A stretch of 8,591 nt of DNA from an uncultured Atopobiaceae bacterium (GCA_947303905.1 CAMYZR010000042.1:1-8591); one strand, 5' to 3'; positions 1 to 6,239 are shown, counted from the first letter of the stretch. Notes: generated by a model from the letters alone, not told the origin. A program made the numbers and translations.

Positions 1-1004
1 CCTCACTGCAACGCTCGACGGTCAGAAGGCCTACGAGAAGGCAGACCTCGTCGTCATAGCGACGCCGACCAACTACGACACCGCCCGCAACTACTTTGAC
101 ACCAGCTCCATCGAGCAGGTGCTCGACCTGCTCACCTACATCTCCTTCAACGGCACGGTCGTCATCAAGTCCACCGTCCCGGTCGGCTACACAGAGGCAA
201 TCTCGCGCAGCTATCCCAACCTCAAGCTGCTCTTCTCGCCGGAGTTCCTGCGCGAGGGGCATGCCCTGTACGACAACATGCACCCTACGCGCATCGTGGT
301 GGGAGTGCCGTTCCACCGCGAGCAGCTCAAGCCCGCTGCCGAGACCTTTGCGGGGCTTCTGGCCGAGGGGGCCATGGATAAGGACGTTGAGCAGCTGGTC
401 GTGGGCTCCACCGAGGCCGAGGCCATCAAGCTCTTTGCCAACACCTACCTCGCGCTGCGCGTGTCCTACTTCAACGAGCTCGACACCTATGCCGAGTCGC
501 GCGGGCTCAATGCGGACGAGATCATCCACGGCGTGGGCCTCGACCCCCGTATCGGCCTGCACTACAACAACCCCTCCTTCGGCTACGGTGGCTACTGCCT
601 GCCCAAGGACTCCAAGCAGCTGCTGGCCAACTTCAACCATGTGCCGCAGAACCTGATCCGTGCCATCGTGGACTCCAACTCCACGCGCAAGGACTTCATT
701 GCCTCGCAGGTCGCCGCACGTCGCCCGCGCCTAGTGGGCGTGTACCGCCTCGCCATGAAGAAGGGCTCCGACAACTTCAGGCAGAGCTCCATCCTGGGCG
801 TCATGGAGCGTCTGGGCGAGCGTGGACATGATCGTCTACGAGCCCACCCTCCATGCCGAGGAGATCGTCGGGGCGCGCGTGGTCAACGACCTCGACGAGT
901 TCAAGCGCCTGAGCGACGTCATCATCTGCAACCGCTACGACGTCGAGCTCAACGACGTCCAGGACAAGGTCTACACGCGCGACCTCTGGAAGACCGACGA
1001 GTAG
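1..1004 (+). pseudogene. ugd: UDP-glucose 6-dehydrogenase, 5'-partial and frameshifted
   Basis: This enzyme oxidises UDP-glucose to UDP-glucuronate with two NAD+, supplying precursor for capsule or exopolysaccharide. The reading frame is open from base 2; the N-terminal Rossmann start lies outside the window (roughly 70 residues missing, judged from a usual length near 390-410). Visible family marks are ATPTNYD (about 59-79), STVPVGY, SPEFLREG, the EAIKLFANTYLALR helix with its lysine, and GYGGYCLPKD with the catalytic cysteine codon at 596-598. DNFRQSSI opens the C-terminal UDP-binding domain. At about 821-825 the homologous reading moves to the +1 frame and continues as DMIVYEPTLHAEEI to YTRDLWKTDE, stop 1002-1004. 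Without correction the first frame runs through unrelated residues to 1126. Both halves look well preserved, so the break is recent or a sequence error. Neighbouring polysaccharide genes are expected upstream. The family call is very sure; whether the gene is truly inactive is not. Confidence 0.9.
821..830 (+). other. Frameshift point in ugd
   Basis: The sequence reads GAG CGT GGA CAT in the upstream frame, but homology resumes as GTG GAC ATG (V-D-M) from 822. Adding back one copy of the five bases CGTGG would give GAG CGT GGC GTG GAC ATG, encoding ERGVDM, which suits the RGV/KGI-x-hydrophobic-YEP pattern of this family. Loss of one unit of a CGTGG CGTGG tandem by strand slippage is therefore a simple explanation. 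This is inference; deletion of one base (removing the arginine) would also restore the frame. I see no slippery heptamer suggesting programmed shifting. Confidence 0.7.
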
Positions 1005-1029
1005 GCTCACATACCGGCTCGCATCCTCC

Positions 1030-1067
1030 AAGGCCACGGCGGCGTCGCATAGGCGCTCCGTGGCCTT
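1030..1067 (+). terminator. Hairpin terminator after ugd
   Basis: AAGGCCACGG (1030-1039) pairs perfectly with CCGTGGCCTT (1058-1067), giving a 10-bp stem with an 18-base loop. It lies 26 bases after the ugd stop and before the dinB promoter. The bases after the stem (GTTGCGTTCGCG) hold only scattered T, so it is not a classical U-tract terminator; position and stem strength support the call. Confidence 0.6.
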
Positions 1068-1108
1068 GTTGCGTTCGCGCATTTGCGTCCGCCCCTCCTG
1101 CGATAATG

Positions 1109-1122
1109 CAAACACATGTTCT
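1109..1122 (+). promoter_or_regulatory. LexA (SOS) box candidate upstream of dinB
   Basis: CAAACACATGTTCT matches the Gram-positive LexA consensus CGAACRNRYGTTYG at 12 of 14 positions (mismatches at positions 2 and 14). It is near-palindromic, AAAC-N4-GTTC. It directly abuts and overlaps the TATAAT box, where repressor binding would block RNA polymerase. SOS control of Y-family polymerases is established in many bacteria; control here is inferred from the match and position only. Confidence 0.6.
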
Positions 1123-1127
1123 ATAAT
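1122..1127 (+). promoter_or_regulatory. -10 box of the dinB promoter
   Basis: TATAAT is a perfect match to the -10 consensus, placed 30 bases before the dinB start, which predicts a leader of about 24 bases. No convincing -35 hexamer exists at 16-18 bases upstream; the best are CTGCGA at 1098-1103 and GCGATA at 1100-1105, each 3 of 6. The strong -10 with weak -35 fits a repressible promoter. Confidence 0.65.
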
Positions 1128-1157
1128 GGAGCCATTCGCACGGGAGGCAAGGGGTAC

Positions 1158-2435
1158 ATGGACACCACGCGGGCCATACTACATGTCGACATGAACTGCT
1201 TCTACGCGAGCGTCGAGATGGCAGAGCGTCCCGAGCTGCGCGGTCGTCCCGTCATAGTCGGGGGAGACGAGGAGAGCCGCCACGGCATCGTACTCACGGC
1301 CAGCTACCTCGCCAAACGCCGTGGGGTCAAGACGGGCTCGGCCCTGTGGCAGGCGCGCCAGGCCTGCCCGGACGCCATCATCGTCCCGCCGCGCTATCGG
1401 CTCTACATGCGCTACTCCCGCCTCGCGCGCGACATCTACTACCAGTACACCGACCTCGTGGAGCCCTTCGGCCTGGACGAGGCCTGGCTCGACGTCACCG
1501 CCTCCGCGCACCTGCAGGGGGGAGACGCCCTGCTCATCGCCCGCGACATCTCGGAGCGCGTGCTCATGGAGCTGGGAGTCACCGTTTCGGTGGGAGTCAG
1601 CTGGAACAAGATCTTCGCCAAGTTCGGCAGCGACTACGACAAGCCCAACGGCCTCACGGTCATCACGCCCTACAACGCCCAGGAGGTGGTGTGGCCCGCA
1701 AAGGTGAAGGACCTGCTCTACGTCGGCCCCGCCACGACACGCAAGCTCAACCAGCTGGGCATCTTCACCATAGGGGACCTCGCCTGCGCCGACGACGAGC
1801 TCATCCGACGCAGGCTGGGCAAGATGGGATCGGTGGTGCAGAGCTTCGCGCGCGGGCAGGACGACTCGCCCGTGCGGCCGCTCAGCCCCGCGTCCCACGA
1901 CATCACCCACGAGGTGAAGGGGGTGGGCAACGGGATGACCTGCCCCTTCGACCTGGAGGACGAGACCAGCGCCCGCCAGGTGATATGGCTGATGGGGGAG
2001 TCGGTGGCCCAGCGCCTGCGCGCGCAGGGCCTGGCCGCCCGGACGATCGCCGCCGCCGGGCGCGACTTCAACACGCTGGCCTCGCTCAGCCGGCAGACGA
2101 CGCTCCCGCGGCCCACCCAGCTCACCAGCGAGATCTGCTCCACAGCCGCCGAGCTGCTCATATCCGACTGGGACTTTGCCCATGGCGAGAAGCTGCGGGG
2201 CCTTGGGGTCCACGCGTCCAACCTCTCGCCCGCGCAAAGCACCGTGCAGCTCGACCTCTGGGGTGTCGAGAGCCGCCGGCAGCGCATGCTCAAGCTGGAC
2301 AAGACCATCGACGAGCTGCGCTTTCGCTATGGGAACCATGCCGTGAGGCGCCTGTCGGAGCTCTGCGACCCACGCCTGTCGACGTTCGACCCGCACCGCG
2401 ACAACGTGGTGCACCCGGTAAGCGTCTTCGCATGA
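1158..2435 (+). CDS. dinB: Y-family DNA polymerase (DNA polymerase IV type)
   Basis: A translesion DNA polymerase that copies past damaged bases. The 425 residues show the family in order: palm motif HVDMNCFYASVEM (residues 9-21, metal-binding D11, steric gate F15), the catalytic pair in PFGLDEAWLDVT (D107, E108), VSVGVSWNKIFAKFGSD (143-159), a helix-hairpin-helix thumb LLYVGPATTRKLNQLG (186-201), a little-finger domain about 250-355, and QLDLW (364-368), a good sliding-clamp-binding motif. About 57 further residues (LDKTIDELRFRYGNHAVRRL and on) follow the clamp motif. The usual SIDEA is GLDEA here. I chose ATG 1158, with GGGAGG at 1142-1147 as ribosome binding site; the in-frame ATG at 1116 lies within the promoter and adds residues foreign to the family. 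A LexA-like box precedes it and a small gene follows 10 bases downstream. The family is certain; assignment to DinB rather than another Y-family branch is likely but not proven. Confidence 0.95.
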   Translation: MDTTRAILHVDMNCFYASVEMAERPELRGRPVIVGGDEESRHGIVLTASYLAKRRGVKTGSALWQARQACPDAIIVPPRYRLYMRYSRLARDIYYQYTDLVEPFGLDEAWLDVTASAHLQGGDALLIARDISERVLMELGVTVSVGVSWNKIFAKFGSDYDKPNGLTVITPYNAQEVVWPAKVKDLLYVGPATTRKLNQLGIFTIGDLACADDELIRRRLGKMGSVVQSFARGQDDSPVRPLSPASHDITHEVKGVGNGMTCPFDLEDETSARQVIWLMGESVAQRLRAQGLAARTIAAAGRDFNTLASLSRQTTLPRPTQLTSEICSTAAELLISDWDFAHGEKLRGLGVHASNLSPAQSTVQLDLWGVESRRQRMLKLDKTIDELRFRYGNHAVRRLSELCDPRLSTFDPHRDNVVHPVSVFA

Positions 2436-2440
2436 GGGGG
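2434..2440 (+). promoter_or_regulatory. Ribosome binding site on the dinB stop codon
   Basis: GAGGGGG starts inside the dinB stop codon TGA (2433-2435) and ends five bases before ATG 2446. Ribosomes finishing dinB would sit directly on the start site of the next gene, which suggests translational coupling of the two products. Confidence 0.75.
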
Positions 2441-2445
2441 TTGTC

Positions 2446-2718
2446 ATGAGGGGGATAGCTGGCAGGGAGAAGCGCTATGTGGAGGTGGTGTCCGACACCT
2501 CGCCCGAGGGGACGGTCACACCCCTGTCCATCATCTGGGACACTGGCGTGCGCTATCAGATAGACCAGGTGCTCGACCGTCGGCAAGCCCACTCGCTCAA
2601 GACGGGCGGCACGGGCATCCGCTACACCGTGCGCGTGGGCACGACGACCACGCATCTGTGGTACGAGGGTCCGCGCTGGTTCGTGGAGGCGAAGGTCGCG
2701 GCCATGCCCGAATGGTAG
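2446..2718 (+). CDS. Small uncharacterised protein coupled to dinB
   Basis: A 90-residue soluble protein with no signal peptide or membrane segment; I cannot name a function. It is basic and aromatic-rich, with predicted strand-like stretches: KRYVEVVSD (8-16), TPLSIIWDTGVRYQIDQVLD (25-44), a loop RRQAHSLKTGGTGIRYTVRVG (45-65), then THLWYEGPRWFVEAK (69-83). The GGTGIRYTVRV and RWFVEAK patterns look like the conserved core of a compact beta domain rather than random coding. From memory, small proteins of this general look (WxxG-Y-I-D-x-VLD ... GGxGxRYT ... WFVE) sit beside Y-family polymerases in Firmicutes and actinobacteria, but I could not check this. The ribosome binding site overlaps the dinB stop, and a hydrolase gene follows 35 bases later. 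A role as polymerase accessory is inference from position. That it is a real gene is well supported. Confidence 0.85.
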   Translation: MRGIAGREKRYVEVVSDTSPEGTVTPLSIIWDTGVRYQIDQVLDRRQAHSLKTGGTGIRYTVRVGTTTTHLWYEGPRWFVEAKVAAMPEW

Positions 2719-2740
2719 AGTAGTCCTGTGCGTTAGCGTG

Positions 2741-2746
2741 AGAGGA
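2741..2746 (+). promoter_or_regulatory. Ribosome binding site setting a TTG start
   Basis: AGAGGA ends seven bases before TTG 2754, the ideal spacing. No ATG or GTG in this frame lies near it, and the N-terminal hydrophobic segment begins at once, so TTG is the likely start. Confidence 0.7.
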
Positions 2747-2753
2747 AGCTCCC

Positions 2754-3581
2754 TTGTTCTACCTGATTGCCTCATGCGTCATTCTGGTCGTCCTTTTGTG
2801 GGCAAGCTGGCTTGCCGTGGGATGGCTGGCAAAGCGTTTTGGCCAAAGCCCTTCCAAGGTCGCTCGCGTTCTTCTCACGCTCTGCCTGACCATGCTTCTG
2901 GCAATAGGTGCCATAGCCGCATGGCTCACGCGCTCCTACCATGGCGACACGACCGCCGAGCAGGCACTCCTGAGCGACGGGCAGGTGAGCGTGACGCCAG
3001 AGGACGGCGGCTGTCTCTTTGACGGACCCGGTGAGAGCACCGTCCTCGTCTTTCTCCCGGGCGCGAAGGTGCAGGCAGAGGCCTATGCTCCGCTGATGCA
3101 TGAGCTTGCTGCAGGCGGCGTCGACTGCCTGCTCGTAGACCTTCCGTTCAATATCGCCTTCCTGAGCGCCTCATCCCTGGAAGACATGATTGCCCGCCAC
3201 CCGTGCGAGCACCTCATCCTGTCGGGGCACTCGATGGGAGGGGTCGTGGCGGCCTCCTATGCCGTCGAGCATCCCCGTGCGACGGATGCGCTCGTGCTTC
3301 TCGCGGCCTATCCCACCGGCAAAGTGCCCGAAGGCATCGCGTTTCTCTCCGTCTATGGCACGGAGGACACGGTGCTCAGCCACGATGCGTACGACGCCGC
3401 ACGCGAGCTCTGGCCGTCCGACGCTCGCGAGCTGGTCATCGCGGGCGGCAACCATGCGGGATTCGGGTGCTATGGGGCGCAGGTGCGTGACGGGAAGGCC
3501 CTCATCTCCCAGAGCGAGCAGCGAGAGCAGACGGTAGCGGCCATCATCGAGTTGGCCCGGCAGATAGAGGAGGACTCATGA
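2754..3581 (+). CDS. Membrane-anchored alpha/beta hydrolase
   Basis: A 275-residue serine hydrolase of the alpha/beta fold. Two hydrophobic segments, about residues 3-25 and 39-58, anchor the N-terminus; the catalytic domain follows from about 94. The nucleophile elbow is GHSMGG (158-163, S160), the acid is probably D205 in YGTEDT, and the base H234 in GGNHAGFG (231-238), followed by CYGAQVRDGKALIS. The order and the GGNHAGFG-x-YG-x-Q block match the Abhydrolase_5 type family (PF12695) as I recall it. Substrate is unknown; an ester or lipid-like compound at the membrane is possible. With two short segments joined by a basic loop (KRFGQSPSKVAR), the topology and the side on which the catalytic domain lies are unclear. 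Start is TTG with AGAGGA seven bases upstream. The stop overlaps the next start (ATGA), so the two are co-translated; the unit probably begins at dinB. Fold is certain, function is not. Confidence 0.9.
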   Translation: MFYLIASCVILVVLLWASWLAVGWLAKRFGQSPSKVARVLLTLCLTMLLAIGAIAAWLTRSYHGDTTAEQALLSDGQVSVTPEDGGCLFDGPGESTVLVFLPGAKVQAEAYAPLMHELAAGGVDCLLVDLPFNIAFLSASSLEDMIARHPCEHLILSGHSMGGVVAASYAVEHPRATDALVLLAAYPTGKVPEGIAFLSVYGTEDTVLSHDAYDAARELWPSDARELVIAGGNHAGFGCYGAQVRDGKALISQSEQREQTVAAIIELARQIEEDS

Positions 3582-4432
3582 GCGATCGGCATTCTGGCGA
3601 GCTTCCGACCACCGTCTCGGTGGATACCAACACCTGGACAGGTTCCGGCGAGGGGCGCTTCAACGAGGACTATGCCCTTGCGACGCCAGAGCGAGGGTGC
3701 GCGGTTCTCGTCGATGGCGCGACGGGCCTCACGAAGGTCAACCTGGTGGCGGGGGAGAGCGATGCCTCTTGGTACGCACGCCACCTCAGCAGGTCCATCC
3801 TGAGCCACCTCGACACCACCCCAGGGCGCCGAGGGCAGGGCGATCTCCTCCCCGGTGCCGACGCCCTCGAGCGCATCGACGAGCCCAACGGCAGCGTTGT
3901 GGTGCTGAGCTGGGATGACACCAACGTGCTGGTCACGCTTCTGGGTGACTGCACGGCGGTCGTCGGCCTCAAGGACCAGTCCTGCCGTGAGCTGCACGAC
4001 AACACGCTCACGCTGCTTGACGACGAGAACTACGAGCGCATGTACGCCTATGCCACCGAGAACGGGACCACGATGGCGCAGGCGCGCCGCGCGCTCAACC
4101 CTCGCTTCATCGAGAACCGCCTCAAGATGAACGAGCCCGGTGGCTATTGGGCGGCCGACATCTCCTGTCGCGGCATGACGCATGCCACGACCAGCACTTT
4201 TTCTGCGAAGGACGTGAGTTGGCTTCTCGCCTGCAGCGATGGGTACGCTGCGGCCGTCGACATGGGGGTCATGCCAGACGCATCCGAGCTGGGACGACAG
4301 CTGGCCGCGGGCAAAGGCCTGGAGATCGGCGAGCGCTTGCGCAAGGCCGAGCAGGAGGACGCGGGCTGCTGGCGCGTGCACCGCTCCAAGCCAAGCGACG
4401 ACGCCACGTACCTGCTGCTAAGCTTTGAGTGA
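3578..4432 (+). CDS. PP2C-type protein phosphatase family protein
   Basis: A 284-residue cytosolic protein with the metal-binding pattern of PPM/PP2C phosphatases (PF13672-like): GRFNED (26-31, D31), AVLVDGATG (42-50, D46), a GDC turn (123-125) after a beta strand, LLACSDG (216-222, D221) and KPSDDATYLLL (271-281, D274/D275). These four acidic positions coordinate two Mn/Mg ions in known enzymes, so activity is expected: removal of phosphate from serine or threonine in proteins. The segment about 140-200 (DNTLTLLDDE ... RALNPRFIENRLKM ... GGYWAADIS) resembles the divergent PP2C_2 group rather than classical PrpC/Stp. No kinase gene is in the window and no Stk1-type neighbour is seen. AGAGGAGG at 3566-3573 drives ATG 3578, which overlaps the hydrolase stop by four bases. 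A shared pathway with the hydrolase is inference. The gap after it to the next gene is 151 bases and holds no clear terminator. Confidence 0.85.
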   Translation: MSDRHSGELPTTVSVDTNTWTGSGEGRFNEDYALATPERGCAVLVDGATGLTKVNLVAGESDASWYARHLSRSILSHLDTTPGRRGQGDLLPGADALERIDEPNGSVVVLSWDDTNVLVTLLGDCTAVVGLKDQSCRELHDNTLTLLDDENYERMYAYATENGTTMAQARRALNPRFIENRLKMNEPGGYWAADISCRGMTHATTSTFSAKDVSWLLACSDGYAAAVDMGVMPDASELGRQLAAGKGLEIGERLRKAEQEDAGCWRVHRSKPSDDATYLLLSFE

Positions 4433-4500
4433 TGCCCGTTTGCCTTGCGGCTCGCCCAGAAGGCGCCCTATCACCGCCGTTCATCGTCTCTAGCGGCGCT

Positions 4501-4516
4501 GTGGAATCGGTTCCAC
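4501..4516 (+). promoter_or_regulatory. LacI-family operator candidate
   Basis: GTGGAATCGGTTCCAC is an inverted repeat, GTGGAA / TTCCAC around TCGG, with CG at the exact centre. A central CG in a 14-16 base palindrome is the hallmark of LacI-family operators, which commonly control sucrose and fructan genes. It lies 68 bases before the GH32 start and right beside the likely -10 box. The regulator gene itself is not in the window. Confidence 0.65.
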
Positions 4517-4517
4517 A

Positions 4518-4523
4518 TATCAT
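4518..4523 (+). promoter_or_regulatory. -10 box candidate for the GH32 gene
   Basis: TATCAT differs from TATAAT at one base and follows the operator palindrome by one base, giving a leader of about 55 bases. The sequence 17 bases upstream (GGCGCT, 4495-4500) is a poor -35. With the operator filling the spacer, repressor binding would exclude polymerase. Confidence is modest. Confidence 0.45.
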
Positions 4524-4583
4524 GGAAGTAGTCTGTGCCCACCGAGGGTGGGAAGCATCGCCTCGCGATTAAGGAGATTCTCA

Positions 4584-6053
4584 ATGAGCAACGAGTCTTG
4601 GCGTCCAAAGCTGCATCTTGCCCCGTACAAGGGATCCATCTCTGACCCCAATGGCATGTGCCAGTTCAAGGGCACCTACAACTTCTTCTGCCAGAACGCT
4701 CCCGAGTATCCGGGCAACTTCGACAGCCCGCACGGCTGGGGCCACTTTGCCTCTCGCGACCTCGTCAACTGGGTCTTCCTCGGCTGCCACGTCATGCCCG
4801 ACTCCCCGGCCGACAAGGATGGCTCCTACTCCGGCGGCGCCTACATCAACGAGGACACCGACGAGCTCTGGCTCTACTACACCGGCAACATCCGTGACGG
4901 CGAGGGTGACGGCACCACGTCCGGCCGTCTGGCCAACCAGACCCTCATGAAGTCCTACAACGGCATCAACCTGGGCGCCAAGGAGGTCGTGCTCGACAAC
5001 TCCGGCTATCCCGCATACTGCAGCTGCCACGTCCGCGACCCCAAGGTCTGGGTCCAGGACGGCAAGTTCCACATGATGCTCGGCGCCCGCACCCTGGCCG
5101 ACAGCCGCGGCGCCATCATGATGTACGACTCCGATGACGGCTATCACTGGGAGATGGCGGGCTCCGTCACCAACCTCGAGGAGAAGCCCTTCGGCTACAT
5201 GTGGGAGTGCCCCGACCGCATCGTGCTCGACGGCAAGGAGTACCTGTCCACCTGCCCGCAGGGCATGGTCGGCTCCAACGACCCCGACGATCCCGACCGC
5301 GTGACCGCCCAGAACGTGCACGCCTCCGGCTATTTCCCCATCGAGGGCAAGATTATCGACCTCATGCACGAGGACACCGAGCGCATGGACGCCGCCGCTC
5401 CGCGTGCCGCCATCGACGAGCACGACTTCGTCGACTGGGACTACGGCTTCGACTACTATGCCTGCCAGTCCCTGGTTGACGAGAAGGGCCGCACGATCCT
5501 CATCGGCTGGATGAGCCTGCCGCATGACAAGGATGACATCCGCGCCTACGACAACCCGACTGACACCTGGCGCGGCGCGCTGACCACCCCGCGCGTGCTT
5601 TCCGTCTGCCCCAAGTGCGGCCGCATCCTGCAGAACCCCGCCGAGGAGTTCGACGCCCTGCGCGGCGAGGCGGTCGCATGGGACGGCAGCGTCACGCTGC
5701 CCGAGAAGTGCGCCGACGTCGTCATCGAGGGCATCGAGGGCGAGGGCGAGCTGCACTTTGGCGACTTCCTCCAGCTCACCTACAAGGACGGCAAGGCAGA
5801 GCTGCTCTTCACCAATGACGAGCAGGGCCAGGGCCGTGTCGGTCGTCGCGCGCTCATCCCGGCCATCAAGAACATTCGCGTCGTTGTCGACACCTCGATC
5901 CTCGAGATCTTTGTCAACAACGGCGGCTGGGTCTTCTCCACGCGCTTCTTCGACGAGTCCGACGAGCTGACCATCTCCTCCACCTTCAAGAGCGAGAGCC
6001 AGGTGTGGTACCCCATGACGCCCATCACCATCAACTACCTCGTGGAGCGTTAA
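4584..6053 (+). CDS. Glycoside hydrolase family 32, beta-fructosidase / sucrose-6-phosphate hydrolase
   Basis: A 489-residue enzyme that cleaves terminal beta-fructosyl bonds; lack of a signal peptide places it in the cytoplasm, where sucrose-6-phosphate, sucrose or short fructo-oligosaccharides are likely substrates. The five-bladed propeller carries the nucleophile in SDPNG (20-24, D21), WGHFASRDLVNW (52-63), DGSYSGGAY (79-87), the RDP motif (141-143, D142) and the acid/base in MWECPDR (196-202, E198). NPTDTWRGALTTPRVLS (324-340) and QNPAEEF close the blades, and a C-terminal beta-sandwich ends with DTSILEIFVNNGG (about 443-455). Oddities: the usual WMNDPNG is SISDPNG, and FYQYNP is FCQNAP; CPKC at 342-345 is an unusual cysteine pair. 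ATG 4584 has AAGGAG seven bases upstream; the in-frame GTG at 4548 has no such support. A LacI-type operator lies upstream and a strong hairpin downstream, so it is monocistronic. No transporter or PTS gene is in view, so phosphorylated versus free substrate cannot be settled. Confidence 0.95.
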   Translation: MSNESWRPKLHLAPYKGSISDPNGMCQFKGTYNFFCQNAPEYPGNFDSPHGWGHFASRDLVNWVFLGCHVMPDSPADKDGSYSGGAYINEDTDELWLYYTGNIRDGEGDGTTSGRLANQTLMKSYNGINLGAKEVVLDNSGYPAYCSCHVRDPKVWVQDGKFHMMLGARTLADSRGAIMMYDSDDGYHWEMAGSVTNLEEKPFGYMWECPDRIVLDGKEYLSTCPQGMVGSNDPDDPDRVTAQNVHASGYFPIEGKIIDLMHEDTERMDAAAPRAAIDEHDFVDWDYGFDYYACQSLVDEKGRTILIGWMSLPHDKDDIRAYDNPTDTWRGALTTPRVLSVCPKCGRILQNPAEEFDALRGEAVAWDGSVTLPEKCADVVIEGIEGEGELHFGDFLQLTYKDGKAELLFTNDEQGQGRVGRRALIPAIKNIRVVVDTSILEIFVNNGGWVFSTRFFDESDELTISSTFKSESQVWYPMTPITINYLVER

Positions 6054-6094
6054 GAGCAGGGCTGCTTCGTAGCCAACTGACGCATAGTTGAGAG

Positions 6095-6126
6095 CAGGGG
6101 CCTCGGACTTGAATCCGAGGCCCCTG
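6095..6126 (+). terminator. Strong hairpin terminator after the GH32 gene
   Basis: CAGGGGCCTCGGA (6095-6107) pairs perfectly with TCCGAGGCCCCTG (6114-6126): 13 base pairs with a six-base loop CTTGAA, 41 bases after the stop. The following TCGTGCCTTGATG has few T, so termination relies on the stem. Both flanking genes are on the + strand, so it would separate GH32 from the pgsA cluster. Confidence 0.8.
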
Positions 6127-6239
6127 TCGTGCCTTGATGATAAGTTGGCCCATATAGTAAGGGGTTCGTAAGCCACGAAGTATAAACCCTCCCTTTTGGG
6201 GTACTATTAGCCTCTGTATGTTGCTCGGAAAGGGATGCG
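6127..6239 (+). promoter_or_regulatory. Probable promoter/leader region of the pgsA cluster
   Basis: This stretch is clearly AT-richer than its surroundings and must hold the promoter of the downstream genes. Several -10-like hexamers occur: TATAGT (6153-6158), TATAAA (6181-6186) and TACTAT (6202-6207), but none has a good -35 at 16-18 bases, so I do not choose one. A small inverted repeat TTCGT-AAGCC-ACGAA spans 6165-6179. GGAAAGGG at 6227-6234 is the ribosome binding site, five bases before TTG 6240. Confidence 0.55.

Noticed and set aside
815..830. Programmed ribosomal frameshift in ugd
   Set aside because: No slippery heptamer, rare-codon pause or downstream pseudoknot is evident, and this family is not known to use frameshifting.
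1116..1157. Upstream ATG start for dinB
   Set aside because: It lies within the LexA-like box and just before the TATAAT box, so it would precede the transcript, and its residues do not belong to the family.
1179..2447. Long minus-strand open frame opposite dinB
   Set aside because: It mirrors dinB exactly, has no recognisable motif, and is explained by the lack of stops in GC-rich antisense frames.
4442..4464. Terminator after the PP2C gene (GCCTT / AAGGC)
   Set aside because: Only five base pairs, a poor inner stem and no T tract.
4548..4583. GTG start for the GH32 gene
   Set aside because: ATG 4584 has a perfectly spaced AAGGAG, and the extra 12 residues have no family match.
4581..6176. 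Long minus-strand open frame opposite the GH32 gene
   Set aside because: Its product is a low-complexity run of valine, alanine, leucine, glycine and aspartate, as expected for the antisense of GC-rich coding sequence, and the + strand holds a clear enzyme.
6154..6207. Riboswitch in the pgsA leader
   Set aside because: Short inverted repeats (ATAGTA/TACTAT, TTCGT/ACGAA) occur but match no riboswitch core I know; the stretch is AT-rich and likely just promoter.
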